From contig CAMFFI010000017.1 of assembly GCA_945949625.1 (NCBI GenBank), positions 1-12,474 on the forward strand: DNA of 12,474 nucleotides, given 5' to 3'. Below are positions 1 to 6,800 of this stretch, piece by piece. The position numbers were made by a program, and so were the translations under genes. Origin of the DNA: an uncultured bacterium. Its GTDB lineage: Bacteria > Bacillota > Clostridia > Oscillospirales > Acutalibacteraceae. The notes beneath the pieces were generated by a model. It had not been told where the DNA came from, did no database searches, and worked only from the letters and a program-made list of their open reading frames with translations. How positions within the stretch are numbered: the stretch's first letter is position 1; each line of letters starts with the position of its first letter.

Positions 1-380
1 TTGCTGATATTTACACTTATAATATTATAGTTCAAGTATATAATAACAAAATTTTATGTTTATTTCAAGCAAAATTAAAAAATTCATCTTAAAAATTTAG
101 TGTAAATTTTATAATTTTAATACAGCAATATAATTACTAATACTATTTTAATATTATTTATGCGGATTTTAAAGCAAATCATTTAAAATTTACCTATATT
201 TTTCAAGGACTGCAATTGTTTTTTACCCGCACCATATAATTATAGTAAACCTTTTCTTAAAATATTATCAAAATTTCTGTTCTTTTTCTTTCAAATTATT
301 TTTGTGATTTGTAACGCAATTTGTGCAAACAAAACGGTTGTAATCTGTAAACCTGCTCGTTGTAAAAAACATATCAAAAA
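1..380. other. AT-rich intergenic spacer, no gene seen
   Basis: No open frame with a ribosome binding site, no tRNA-like cloverleaf and no convincing terminator is visible here apart from the rny terminator at its right edge. The stretch is very AT-rich with A and T runs. TATAAT-like hexamers occur near 18-30, but in such AT-rich DNA they carry little weight and none has a well-spaced -35. The neighbouring gene to the left lies outside the window. Confidence 0.6.
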
Positions 381-408
381 ATGCTGTGACAAAATTATCA
401 CAGCATTT
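374..408 (-). terminator. Intrinsic terminator of rny
   Basis: A perfect 9-bp stem (ATGCTGTGA at 381-389 with TCACAGCAT at 398-406) encloses an 8-nt loop. Read on the minus strand it is followed by a run of T (complement of the A run 376-380). It begins about 18 nt past the rny stop codon, so it is the expected end of the rny transcript. The T tract on the plus strand is broken, so activity in that direction would be weaker. Confidence 0.85.
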
Positions 409-423
409 GTTTAAATATTAAGT

Positions 424-1977
424 TTATTTAGCAAAATCAACTGCACGGTTTTCTCTGATAATATTAACTTTAATCTGACCCGGATACTCCAATTCTTCCT
501 CAATTTTATTGCAGATTTCTCTTGCTAAAGGAATCATTCTTTCGTCATTTACAACCTCGGGCTTAACCATAATTCTTACCTCACGGCCTGCCTGAATGGC
601 AAATGAACGCTCAACGCCTTCAAATGAAGAAGCAACCTCTTCAAGCTTCTGAAGTCTTTTAATATAGTTTTCAAGGTTTTCACGTCTTGCGCCGGGACGG
701 GCTGCGGAAATAGCGTCTGCCGCCTGAACAATACAGGCAACAACGGTTTTTGCCTCAACATCACCGTGGTGCGCCTGAATAGCGTGAATAACCGCGTCGC
801 TTTCCTTATATTTTCTTGCCACATTAACGCCCAGCTCAATATGTGTGCCTTCCATCTCGTGGTCTAAAGCCTTGCCGATATCATGCAGAAGTCCTGCGCG
901 TTTGGCAACAGTCGGGTCAAGACCGAGCTCAGACGCCATAATTCCGGAAAGATATGCAACCTCCAAAGAATGATTAAGCACATTCTGTCCGTAACTGGTG
1001 CGGTACTTTAAACGTCCCAAAAGCTTTACAAGCTCCGGATGTATGTGGTTTATGCCCACTTCCATAATGGCTCTTTCGCCCTCTTGCTTAATGGTTGCGT
1101 CAACCTCTCGGCGAGCCTTGTCAACCATTTCCTCAATTCTTGCAGGGTGAATTCTTCCGTCCGCAATAAGCTTTTCAAGGGCAATTCTTGCAACCTCACG
1201 TCTGACAGGCTCAAAGCTTGAAAGAGTGATTGCCTCAGGTGTATCGTCAATAATAAGGTCAACGCCTGTAATTGTTTCAATGGCTCTGATGTTTCTGCCC
1301 TCACGTCCGATAATTCTGCCCTTCATTTCGTCGTTAGGCAGCGGAACAACAGAAACCGTAGCCTCTGCCACCTGGTCTGCGGCAAGTCTTTGAATTGAAA
1401 GAGAAATAATGTTTCTCGCAAGCTTTTCCGACTCATCTTTAATCTGCTGTTCAAAATCCATAATTTTGACAGCCTTTTCGTGAGTAAGCTCCTGCTCAAG
1501 CTGCTGAAGCAAATATTCCTTAGCCTGCTCGGCAGTATAGCCTGAAATTCTTTCCAGCATTTCAAACTGGCTCTTTTTAATCTGTTCAATTTCGGAAAGC
1601 TTTGCGTCAACGTCTTTCAGCTTTTTGTTTACACGTTCTTCTTTAGCTTCAACGTTGTCAATTTTTTTATCGAGGGTTTCTTCTTTTTGCTGAATACGTC
1701 TTTCCTGACGCTGAACTTCTTTTCTTCTGTCAGCAATTTCCTTATCGTTTTCATTTCTCAAACGGTGAAGCTCGTCCTTACCCTCTAAAAGAGCTTCCTT
1801 CTTTTTAGCCTCGGCAGTTTTAATAGCCTCAGAAACAATCTTGTTAGCCTCCTGCTCTGCGCTGCCGATTTCTTTTTCTGCAACATTTTTTCTGTAAGCA
1901 ATACCGATTGCTGCACCAAGCGCCACACCGACAACTGCGGCAACAACAATCAATACTATTCCCAACCATAGTTGCAT
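424..1977 (-). CDS. rny: Ribonuclease Y (endoribonuclease, membrane-anchored)
   Basis: RNase Y starts mRNA decay in many Firmicutes by endonucleolytic cleavage, acting at the inner face of the membrane. The 517-residue protein shows the whole family architecture. There is an N-terminal membrane anchor (about residues 3-27), a long charged coiled coil (about 30-200), a KH RNA-binding domain with the GRIIGREGRNIRAIE signature (about 220-275), and an HD phosphohydrolase domain. That domain carries H336, the HD pair at 365-366 and HH at 403-404, which are metal-ligand candidates. Length matches the usual ~520 residues. I chose the ATG at 1977 because AAGGAGGTG lies 8 nt upstream and the protein then begins directly with the anchor. 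An in-frame upstream start at 2025 has no RBS and would add 16 polar residues before the anchor. The gene is divergent from gap, has its own distant promoter and terminator, and appears monocistronic. Confidence 0.97.
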   Translation of the reverse strand: MQLWLGIVLIVVAAVVGVALGAAIGIAYRKNVAEKEIGSAEQEANKIVSEAIKTAEAKKKEALLEGKDELHRLRNENDKEIADRRKEVQRQERRIQQKEETLDKKIDNVEAKEERVNKKLKDVDAKLSEIEQIKKSQFEMLERISGYTAEQAKEYLLQQLEQELTHEKAVKIMDFEQQIKDESEKLARNIISLSIQRLAADQVAEATVSVVPLPNDEMKGRIIGREGRNIRAIETITGVDLIIDDTPEAITLSSFEPVRREVARIALEKLIADGRIHPARIEEMVDKARREVDATIKQEGERAIMEVGINHIHPELVKLLGRLKYRTSYGQNVLNHSLEVAYLSGIMASELGLDPTVAKRAGLLHDIGKALDHEMEGTHIELGVNVARKYKESDAVIHAIQAHHGDVEAKTVVACIVQAADAISAARPGARRENLENYIKRLQKLEEVASSFEGVERSFAIQAGREVRIMVKPEVVNDERMIPLAREICNKIEEELEYPGQIKVNIIRENRAVDFAK

Positions 1978-2282
1978 TTCACTGACACCTCCTTGATTTG
2001 ACGGTTTCCATAAACTAAAATACAATCAAAATCAACTCAGCGGTGCCGTTAATATAAGATATTCACTTTTCCCCAATAAATATTTTATATATAAAGTCCG
2101 CCCCACGGCAGAAAATTAAATTGATGTTTATATCTGCAAAAGCGGACAAAACAAAATAAAAATGGATGTATATTAAAAATATCTATTTATAACGGCTCGT
2201 TAAGAGTCTGATTAAAAAATATGAACAAAGCGTACAGGACTTTTAATCCGGCGCCCATTCTGCACCATTTTATTATGGTACT
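1978..2282 (-). promoter_or_regulatory. Long (~300 nt) 5' leader of rny, possibly structured
   Basis: If transcription starts near 2282 from the promoter at 2289-2317, the rny mRNA has a leader of about 300 nt, much longer than an RBS needs. On the minus strand it contains a two-tier hairpin: GTCCGC (2147-2142) pairs with GCGGAC (2101-2096), and inside it GCAGA pairs with TCTGC (2137-2133 with 2112-2108), separated by an asymmetric internal loop and capped by a 20-nt AU-rich loop. Closer to the start, GTGCAG can pair with CTGTAC, and TAACG with CGTTA. A 23-codon open frame begins at an ATG at 2258 and stops at 2187, but it lacks a good RBS. I do not recognise a known riboswitch or 6S RNA here. 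A separate small RNA or an autoregulatory leader are both possible. Confidence 0.4.
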
Positions 2283-2288
2283 ATTGTT

Positions 2289-2317
2289 ATTTTATATGAT
2301 ATTTAACATAATGTCAA
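2289..2317 (-). promoter_or_regulatory. SigA-type promoter for rny leader
   Basis: On the minus strand there is a perfect -35 TTGACA (2317-2312), a 17-nt spacer, and a -10 TAAAAT (2294-2289; an overlapping TATAAA is also possible). The start would be near 2282. Nothing else leftward lies between it and rny, so it is the best candidate for rny transcription. Confidence 0.65.
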
Positions 2318-2482
2318 GAATAATAAGAGTGATTTTGCAAATAAATAATTATTATCAGGAATTATATTTGTAAAAAATTTTAAGGTAAATTGTAAATATA
2401 ACAAATTTTCATCTGCTCATATGATTTTTTTAACTGTAAATTATAAAATTAGAAGAAATTTTGTTAAATTCTTGTCAAACCC

Positions 2483-2511
2483 TTGAAATTCCTACAAAAA
2501 TGTAATATCAT
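2483..2511 (+). promoter_or_regulatory. SigA-type promoter for gap
   Basis: TTGAAA (2483-2488), a 17-nt spacer and TATCAT (2506-2511) give a predicted start near 2518, about 28 nt before the gap ATG. This leaves a short leader that holds the AGGAGG at 2531-2536. An alternative -35 TTGTCA at 2472 does not space as well. Confidence 0.5.
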
Positions 2512-2545
2512 ATAGATACCTTAAATATACAGGAGGAATATTAAT

Positions 2546-3577
2546 ATGTCAGTAAAAGTTGCAATTAATGGTTTCGGCCGTATCGGCCGTCTTGCATTCA
2601 GACAAATGTTTGGTGCAGAAGGTTATGAAGTAGTAGCTATCAACGATCTTACAGATCCTAAGATGCTTGCTGACCTTCTTAAGTATGATACAGCACAGGG
2701 CGGTTACTGCGGAAGAATCGGTGAGAGCCTTCACACTGTTGAAGCAGGTGAAAACTCAATCATTGTTGACGGCAAAGAAATCACAATTTATGCTAAGCCA
2801 AACGCTGCTGAGCTTCCTTGGGGAGAAATCGGCGTTGACGTAGTTCTCGAGTGCACAGGTTTCTACACATCAAAAGCTAAATCACAGGCTCACCTGGATG
2901 CAGGTGCTAAAAAAGTTGTTATCTCTGCTCCTGCAGGAAACGACCTTAAGACAATCGTTTACAGCGTAAACGAAAAAACTCTTACAGCAGACGACAAAAT
3001 CATTTCAGCTGCTTCCTGCACAACAAACTGCCTTGCTCCTATGGCTGATACTCTTAACAAGTATGCAGAAATTCAGAGCGGTATTATGTCAACAATTCAC
3101 GCTTACACAGGCGACCAGATGATTCTTGACGGTCCTCACAGAAAGGGCGACCTCAGAAGAGCAAGAGCAGGCGCTGCTAACATCGTTCCTAACTCAACAG
3201 GCGCTGCAAAGGCTATCGGTCTTGTAATTCCTGAGCTTAACGGCAAACTCATCGGTTCTGCTCAGCGTGTTCCTGTTCCAACAGGTTCAACAACAATTCT
3301 TACAGCTGTTGTTAAGGGCAAAGACGTAACAGTTGAAGGCATCAACGCTGCTATGAAGGCTGCTGCTTCTGAGTCATTCGGTTACAACGAAGATCCTATC
3401 GTTTCTTCAGACGTAATCGGTATGCGTTTCGGTTCACTCTTTGACGCTACTCAGACAATGGTTTCTAAGATTGCTGATGACCTTTACGAGGTACAGGTTG
3501 TTTCTTGGTATGATAACGAGAACAGCTACACAAGCCAGATGGTTAGAACAATCAAATATTTTGCTGAATTAGGCTGA
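2546..3577 (+). CDS. gap: Glyceraldehyde-3-phosphate dehydrogenase (NAD-type, glycolytic)
   Basis: GAPDH oxidises and phosphorylates glyceraldehyde 3-phosphate to 1,3-bisphosphoglycerate in cytoplasmic glycolysis. The 343-residue protein has the N-terminal Rossmann motif INGFGRIGR (7-15), Asp34 after the second strand (typical of NAD rather than NADP use), the catalytic Cys158 in SAASCTTNCLAP, and His185 in STIHAYTGDQ. The phosphate-site segment is RRARAGAANIVP (204-215) and the C-terminal WYDNENSYTSQMV (321-333) is also present. Length is normal. The start ATG has AGGAGG 9 nt upstream. Codon use is strongly biased and regular, as expected for one of the cell's most abundant proteins. It stands alone between its own promoter and a terminator; no pgk or tpi gene follows, so the glycolytic operon found in Bacillus is not present here. 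Confidence 0.98.
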   Translation: MSVKVAINGFGRIGRLAFRQMFGAEGYEVVAINDLTDPKMLADLLKYDTAQGGYCGRIGESLHTVEAGENSIIVDGKEITIYAKPNAAELPWGEIGVDVVLECTGFYTSKAKSQAHLDAGAKKVVISAPAGNDLKTIVYSVNEKTLTADDKIISAASCTTNCLAPMADTLNKYAEIQSGIMSTIHAYTGDQMILDGPHRKGDLRRARAGAANIVPNSTGAAKAIGLVIPELNGKLIGSAQRVPVPTGSTTILTAVVKGKDVTVEGINAAMKAAASESFGYNEDPIVSSDVIGMRFGSLFDATQTMVSKIADDLYEVQVVSWYDNENSYTSQMVRTIKYFAELG

Positions 3578-3597
3578 TAATTACTGATTTAGTTATT

Positions 3598-3630
3598 AAA
3601 AGGCAGAGGTTTTAATCTCTGCCTTTTTTG
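3598..3630 (+). terminator. Intrinsic terminator of gap
   Basis: An 8-bp perfect stem, AGGCAGAG (3601-3608) with CTCTGCCT (3617-3624), has an 8-nt loop and is followed by a T tract to 3629. It lies about 20 nt after the gap stop codon and directly before the acetyltransferase gene. That gene must therefore rely on read-through or a promoter I cannot identify. Confidence 0.9.
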
Positions 3631-3658
3631 TTTATCTTTTTATATATGGGGTTAAGTT

Positions 3659-4150
3659 ATGACGATTAATATAAGAAAATTTAATATAAACGATTTGAAT
3701 GAAATGATTGAAATATGGAATGAAGTAGTAAAAAGCGGCGTTGCTTTTCCTCAGAAGGAACTCCTTGATATAAACAGCGGAAAAGAATTTTTTAATTTCC
3801 AAAGCTTTTGCGGAGTTGCACAGGATAATGACGCTAAAAAAATTGTCGGTCTTTATATTCTTCATCCAAATAACATAGGCAGATGCGGACACATCTGTAA
3901 TGCAAGCTATGCAGTAGCCTCTGACGCAAGGGGAAATCATATAGGAGAAAGCCTTGTAAAACATTCAATGAAGACAGGAAAAGAGCTTGGTTTTAAAATT
4001 TTGCAGTTTAACGCAGTAGTTAAAACTAACGAGCCTGCTATACATCTTTATAAAAAGTTAGGGTTTCAACAGTTAGGCACAATAAAAGGCGGCTTTCAGC
4101 TTGACAACGGAAATTTTGAGGATATAATTCCTTTTTATCACACGTTATAA
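3659..4150 (+). CDS. GNAT-family N-acetyltransferase
   Basis: This 163-residue protein is a single GCN5-related acetyltransferase domain, which transfers an acetyl group from acetyl-CoA to an amine. Motif A, the acetyl-CoA pyrophosphate loop, is seen as ARGNHIGESLV (90-100; R91, G92 and G96 fit the R/Q-x-x-G-x-G/A pattern). Motif B is seen as NEPAIHLYKKLGF (124-136), the usual closing segment. Length is typical. The substrate cannot be read from the sequence; small-molecule amines or antibiotic-like compounds are possible but unsupported. The RBS is weak (GGGG at 3648-3651, 7 nt before ATG) and no clear promoter separates it from the gap terminator. No terminator follows it, and its last 13 bases overlap the reconstructed end of the convergent anti-sigma gene. 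Confidence 0.9.
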   Translation: MTINIRKFNINDLNEMIEIWNEVVKSGVAFPQKELLDINSGKEFFNFQSFCGVAQDNDAKKIVGLYILHPNNIGRCGHICNASYAVASDARGNHIGESLVKHSMKTGKELGFKILQFNAVVKTNEPAIHLYKKLGFQQLGTIKGGFQLDNGNFEDIIPFYHTL

Positions 4151-4250
4151 TATTGTACGTTCTGTTTCTTTTGTAAAATAAGCCTGTCATCCGCCTGATT
4201 CAACGCTGTTTGCCTTTTTCCGTGGGAGCCGTTCTCACTGTTTAAGTTAT
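4138..4250 (-). pseudogene. Displaced 3' end of the anti-sigma gene, cut off by the IS element
   Basis: Joining base 6011 to base 4250 on the minus strand continues the frame of the anti-sigma gene without a stop for 37 codons. The frame begins NNLNSENGSHGK and ends KKQNVQYYNV, and stops with TGA at 4140-4138. The start of this tail has the same Asn/Ser/Gly/Gln-rich hydrophilic character as the residues just before the insertion (QGQNSENMGSQKGNN), which supports a single ancestral gene. A 37-codon open stretch can occur by chance, so this is inference. If the left tip were at 4260 instead, the frame would stop after five residues. Confidence 0.55.
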
Positions 4251-4303
4251 AATTTGTTTAGGCGGTAAAACCCGCACTTTTAAATGTGGGATGAAAGCCT
4301 CAA
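4251..4303 (+). repeat. Left end of the IS element with subterminal hairpin
   Basis: The hairpin CCCGCA (4271-4276) with TGTGGG (4285-4290; one G-T pair) has an 8-nt loop. It is preceded by AAAA (4267-4270), in the position of the IS608 left guide sequence. An outer pairing of AGGC (4260-4263) with GCCT (4297-4300), extendable with TT/AA, suggests the element reaches left of 4260. By analogy with IS608, TnpA would bind this hairpin and cleave the strand about 20 nt upstream. Confidence 0.65.
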
Positions 4304-4330
4304 ATTTTTAAAGAAGTGTAGCTATAAATA

Positions 4331-4359
4331 TTGAATATATACACATAATATAGTATAAT
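4331..4359 (+). promoter_or_regulatory. Promoter of tnpA, placed for a leaderless transcript
   Basis: TTGAAT (4331-4336), a 17-nt spacer and a perfect TATAAT (4354-4359) are present. The expected start, 6-7 nt past the -10, falls on the tnpA ATG at 4366. There is no Shine-Dalgarno sequence before that ATG. Confidence 0.6.
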
Positions 4360-4365
4360 AACAAT

Positions 4366-4767
4366 ATGAAAAATGAGTATAAGCATACAAAAACTACCGT
4401 TTCTTTGATTAACTATCATTTTGTGTTTTGTCCTCGGTATCGCAGAAAGATATTCAACATTGAGGGCGTTGAAAAGCGATTTAAGGAATTAACCCAAGCC
4501 GAGTGTGATAAACACGGTATCGAAATTTTAGCAATGGAATGTCACATAGACCACATTCATATTTTTGTCAGCGTACTTCCACAAATGGATATACCAACAA
4601 TAATGCGTATAATCAAAGGAGCAACATCAATTCAGTTGCGTAAAGAATTTCCGCAGCTTTCGGCAATGTGCAGTCTTTGGACCCGCAGTTACTTTGTTTC
4701 TACCGCAAGAAATGTTAGTTCAAAAACCATTGAGTGGTATGTAAACACACAAAAGACCAGAACATAG
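4366..4767 (+). CDS. tnpA: IS200/IS605 transposase TnpA (HUH/Y1 family)
   Basis: TnpA cuts and rejoins single-stranded transposon ends through a 5'-phosphotyrosine link. The 133-residue protein has the metal-binding HUH motif at H63-I64-H65 (within CHIDHIHIFVS) and the catalytic tyrosine Y125 in the C-terminal helix (TIEWYVNTQ). It also has the family signatures LINYHFVFCPRYRRK (14-28) and LWTRSYFVST (104-113). These line up with His64, His66 and Tyr127 of IS608 TnpA, and length is normal, so it appears complete and catalytically competent. The ATG at 4366 is the only reasonable start: an in-frame TAG lies upstream at 4351 and the next Met is residue 57. There is no RBS, and the promoter suggests leaderless mRNA, in keeping with the low transposase expression known for this family. 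The tnpB RBS overlaps its stop codon. Confidence 0.95.
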   Translation: MKNEYKHTKTTVSLINYHFVFCPRYRRKIFNIEGVEKRFKELTQAECDKHGIEILAMECHIDHIHIFVSVLPQMDIPTIMRIIKGATSIQLRKEFPQLSAMCSLWTRSYFVSTARNVSSKTIEWYVNTQKTRT

Positions 4768-4778
4768 GAGCAAACACA

Positions 4779-5876
4779 ATGCTAAAAGGAATACGATTTA
4801 GAGCATATCCTACTAAGGAACAGAAAGACTTAATAAATCGCACTTTAGGTTGTTGCAGGCTAATCTTCAATGAGGGACTTGCTTTGCGTGAAAAGGCTTT
4901 TAAGCAAGGTGATAAGGCAGGATACACTGCAACTTCAGCTATGCTCACAAGTCTAAAAAAACAAGATGATTTCAGCTTTTTAAAAGAGGTTGACAGCATT
5001 GCATTACAGCAATCCTTGCGTGACCTTGACGCTGCATATAAAAACTTTTTTCAGCACAGAGCAGATAAGCCTGTTTTTAAGTCAAAACATAATAATCACC
5101 AATCGTATAGAACTATTAATCAAGGTAATAACATCCGTATTGAAGGAAACAGATTAAAACTTCCAAAACTCGGATATGTAAAAATCAAGCAATCTATGAG
5201 TGTGGGTTACATACATAATGTTACTATTGAGCGTACTCCAACAGACAAATACTTTGTAATACTGAATGTTGATTTTGAACCAGACACAATCATTTCCAAA
5301 GGTAACGCTATTGGTATAGATGTAGGGTTAAAATTTTTCTACTCAGACAGTAACGGTGATATTGTTGCTAATCCTAAGCACCTTGAGAAAAGTTTTAAAA
5401 AGCTTGCTCGTGAACAGCGTAGGCTTTCACGAAAAAAGAAGGGTTCAAACAATCGTAACAAGCAACGCAGAAAGGTAGCTCTTGTTCACGAGAAAATAAC
5501 AAGCCAACGGGATGACTTTTTGCAAAAACAATCAACAAAGCTGATTCGTGAAAACCAAACAATCTGCATTGAGAATTTAAGAGTTGCAAATATGCTCAAA
5601 AATCACAAGCTTGCAAAATGTATAAGTTCCGTATCGTGGAGAAAGTTTTTCAATATGCTTGAATACAAAGCAAAATGGTATGGCAACACAATAATTAAAG
5701 TACCAACTATGTATCCCAGTTCTCAGACTTGCTCAATTTGCGGCTATAAAAATAAGCTTGTAAAAGACCTGTCCGTAAGGAAGTGGGAGTGTCCTGTGTG
5801 TCACACAAAACACGACCGGGACTATAACGCAAGTATAAACATCTTACAAAAAGGACTGCAAATGCAATCTGCATAA
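4779..5876 (+). CDS. tnpB: TnpB, RNA-guided DNA nuclease of the IS605 element (Cas12 ancestor family)
   Basis: TnpB proteins use an omega RNA from the transposon right end to cut DNA next to a short TAM. This cutting re-creates donor copies after excision. The 365-residue protein starts with the usual IRFRAYPTKEQ (5-15) and has a helix-turn-helix-like N-terminal region. The split RuvC site is complete: D181 in GIDVG, E265 in ICIENL, and D348 in DRDYNAS. The four-Cys zinc finger is C318, C321, C338 and C341, and the usual basic segment is present (about 204-233). Length is in the family range. I chose ATG 4779 because AGGAG (4766-4770) precedes it by 8 nt and overlaps the tnpA stop, so the genes are probably translationally coupled. 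The in-frame extension to 4734 lies inside tnpA and is unlikely. No frameshift or missing key residue is seen. Confidence 0.95.
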   Translation: MLKGIRFRAYPTKEQKDLINRTLGCCRLIFNEGLALREKAFKQGDKAGYTATSAMLTSLKKQDDFSFLKEVDSIALQQSLRDLDAAYKNFFQHRADKPVFKSKHNNHQSYRTINQGNNIRIEGNRLKLPKLGYVKIKQSMSVGYIHNVTIERTPTDKYFVILNVDFEPDTIISKGNAIGIDVGLKFFYSDSNGDIVANPKHLEKSFKKLAREQRRLSRKKKGSNNRNKQRRKVALVHEKITSQRDDFLQKQSTKLIRENQTICIENLRVANMLKNHKLAKCISSVSWRKFFNMLEYKAKWYGNTIIKVPTMYPSSQTCSICGYKNKLVKDLSVRKWECPVCHTKHDRDYNASINILQKGLQMQSA

Positions 5877-6030
5877 CACATATCAAAGTGTACCGTAGGG
5901 CATACGGGAACACTATAATCTACGCTTGTGGAGAACGCATAAGACCTGTGCTTTACAGGCAATGTTCCGTGAAGCAAGAATCCCACGGCTTTAGCCATGC
6001 GGAGTGTCAATACCATACTTACCGACTGAT
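5877..6030 (+). ncRNA. Predicted omega RNA (reRNA) of TnpB, with guide reading into the flank
   Basis: In IS605-type elements the TnpB guide RNA comes from the 3' end of tnpB plus the right end, and its guide is the flanking DNA. Here 5877-6010 is non-coding but structured: AGTGT (5887-5891) pairs with ACACT (5910-5914) around a second stem, CCGTA (5893-5897) with TACGG (5903-5907). CCTGT (5945-5949) pairs with ACAGG (5955-5959), and the right-end hairpin follows at 5982-6002. The guide would start at 6011. The 5' end probably lies within tnpB and the guide length (about 16-20 nt) is taken from related systems; neither can be fixed from the sequence. Confidence 0.6.
5978..6010 (+). repeat. 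Right end of the IS element with hairpin and cleavage site
   Basis: GAAT (5978-5981) is the guide-like tetranucleotide. It is followed by an imperfect hairpin (GGC 5987-5989 with GCC 5994-5996, outer CC/GG pairs at 5982-5983 and 6001-6002, one mismatch and one bulge), then AGTG and the terminal TCAA (6007-6010). The stem is less perfect than in related elements, where the sequence reads CCCACGGCTTTAGCCGTGGG. The minus strand of this hairpin supplies the last six codons and the TAA (5993-5991) of the interrupted anti-sigma gene. Confidence 0.8.
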
Positions 6031-6800
6031 GACGAACATTCAGTTGAATCAGCCGCACCGTTTTTAGTGCAGTTGTCGTAATTATTACCTTTCTGACTGC
6101 CCATATTTTCTGAATTTTGACCTTGTATGCTCTCTTCACCCAAAAGCTGTCTTATTTCCTTCATTGTCATATTTCTGACATCATCAATGGTAATATCGGG
6201 GTCTTTTTCAAGCAGGCTAAGATATGCGCGGTACTTGCCCAATGATATTTGTGCATCCTGCGCCTTTTGTGCATCATCTGTGTCTGCGTAATTGCATTTT
6301 CCGTTTTTGTTACATTCGGAAAGCACTGAATTCAGGCTTTCCTCTATAGCTTCATATTTTTCATTATTTTCCGCAGAAATTGTAATATTCACAAAATCCT
6401 CGGAGCTTGAATAATCCTCAAAGGCTTCACTGCTTATCAGACTTGTGACTGCATCATCAAATTTTCGGTTATTTACATCTACTTTTTCGAGGATTTGTCT
6501 GGATATGTCGTCATATCCCGTTGCAGCCACAACCCTGTCAAAGCAGTTTAGCGAAAGCTGAACAGAGGGATTAATGTCAACACTTACGGCTGCAACAGGA
6601 ATTGAATAAACAAATCCAAAGCTTAGTGCACCGAAAACTGCAATAAAACAGCACACAACCGGTACTGCAAGCCTGTAATAGCGGTGCTTAGGCTTTTTTG
6701 AATAAGCTTTTTTTGCCAAAAACTCCTTGGTTGAGTTTTTAATTTGATTACTGCAATGTATATTGTTAAATTCTTCGTATATTCTGTTATTCAAAATCAT
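5991..6800 (-). CDS. Membrane anti-sigma factor, RsgI-like, C-terminus replaced by IS sequence
   Basis: Probable single-pass membrane protein that holds the neighbouring ECF sigma factor inactive. The current product is 269 residues: a short basic cytosolic N-terminus (1-43), one membrane helix (about 44-66), then an extracytoplasmic part. That part begins with AVSVDINPSVQLSLN (71-85), the SxDINPSxxLxxN signature of RsgI-type anti-sigma proteins. An acidic helical region and an Asn/Ser/Gly/Gln-rich tail follow. The cytosolic part is not the canonical RsgI N-terminal domain as far as I can judge, so the exact class is uncertain. I chose ATG 6800, which overlaps the sigma gene by 14 nt (translational coupling); an extension to 6836 lies wholly inside the sigma gene. 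Residues after G263 (IDTPHG) are encoded by the IS right end; about 37 native residues are lost. Cytosol and membrane parts are intact, so sigma binding may persist. Confidence 0.8.
   Translation of the reverse strand: MILNNRIYEEFNNIHCSNQIKNSTKEFLAKKAYSKKPKHRYYRLAVPVVCCFIAVFGALSFGFVYSIPVAAVSVDINPSVQLSLNCFDRVVAATGYDDISRQILEKVDVNNRKFDDAVTSLISSEAFEDYSSSEDFVNITISAENNEKYEAIEESLNSVLSECNKNGKCNYADTDDAQKAQDAQISLGKYRAYLSLLEKDPDITIDDVRNMTMKEIRQLLGEESIQGQNSENMGSQKGNNYDNCTKNGAADSTECSSSVGKYGIDTPHG

Larger units (their letters stand above)
4251..6010 (+). mobile_element. IS200/IS605-family insertion sequence (tnpA + tnpB)
   Basis: The element is about 1.76 kb and has the IS605-type plan: an HUH single-strand transposase and a TnpB nuclease on the same strand, subterminal hairpins instead of inverted repeats, and no target duplication. 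The right end is well defined: a guide-like GAAT (5978-5981), an imperfect hairpin (5982-6002), and a terminal TCAA (6007-6010). GAAT and TCAA are the same guide and cleavage tetranucleotides described for IS608. The left tip is inferred to follow TTAT (4247-4250). It lies about 20 nt before the left hairpin, and excision at this point restores the reading frame of the interrupted gene. A tip after TTTA (4257-4260) is the alternative. Both protein genes are intact with all catalytic residues, so the element may be active. Confidence 0.85.

Noticed and set aside
1..60. Promoter for a gene left of the window
   Set aside because: TATAAT-like strings occur, but without a well-spaced -35 and in extremely AT-rich DNA; no gene start is visible to support it.
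2096..2282. 6S RNA or a known riboswitch upstream of rny
   Set aside because: I could not fit the closing stem and central bubble of 6S RNA, nor the conserved core of any riboswitch I know; I kept it only as an unnamed leader.
4205..4240. Terminator between the acetyltransferase gene and the IS element
   Set aside because: Only a 6-bp stem with a mismatch (GTGAGA/TCCCAC) is seen and no T tract follows on either strand.
4366..4767. tnpA as a truncated or frameshifted gene
   Set aside because: The HUH motif, catalytic Tyr125 and normal 133-residue length are all present.
4734..4778. Upstream start for tnpB at 4734
   Set aside because: It lies within tnpA without an RBS, and TnpB proteins normally begin close to the IRFRAYPT segment, which ATG 4779 gives.
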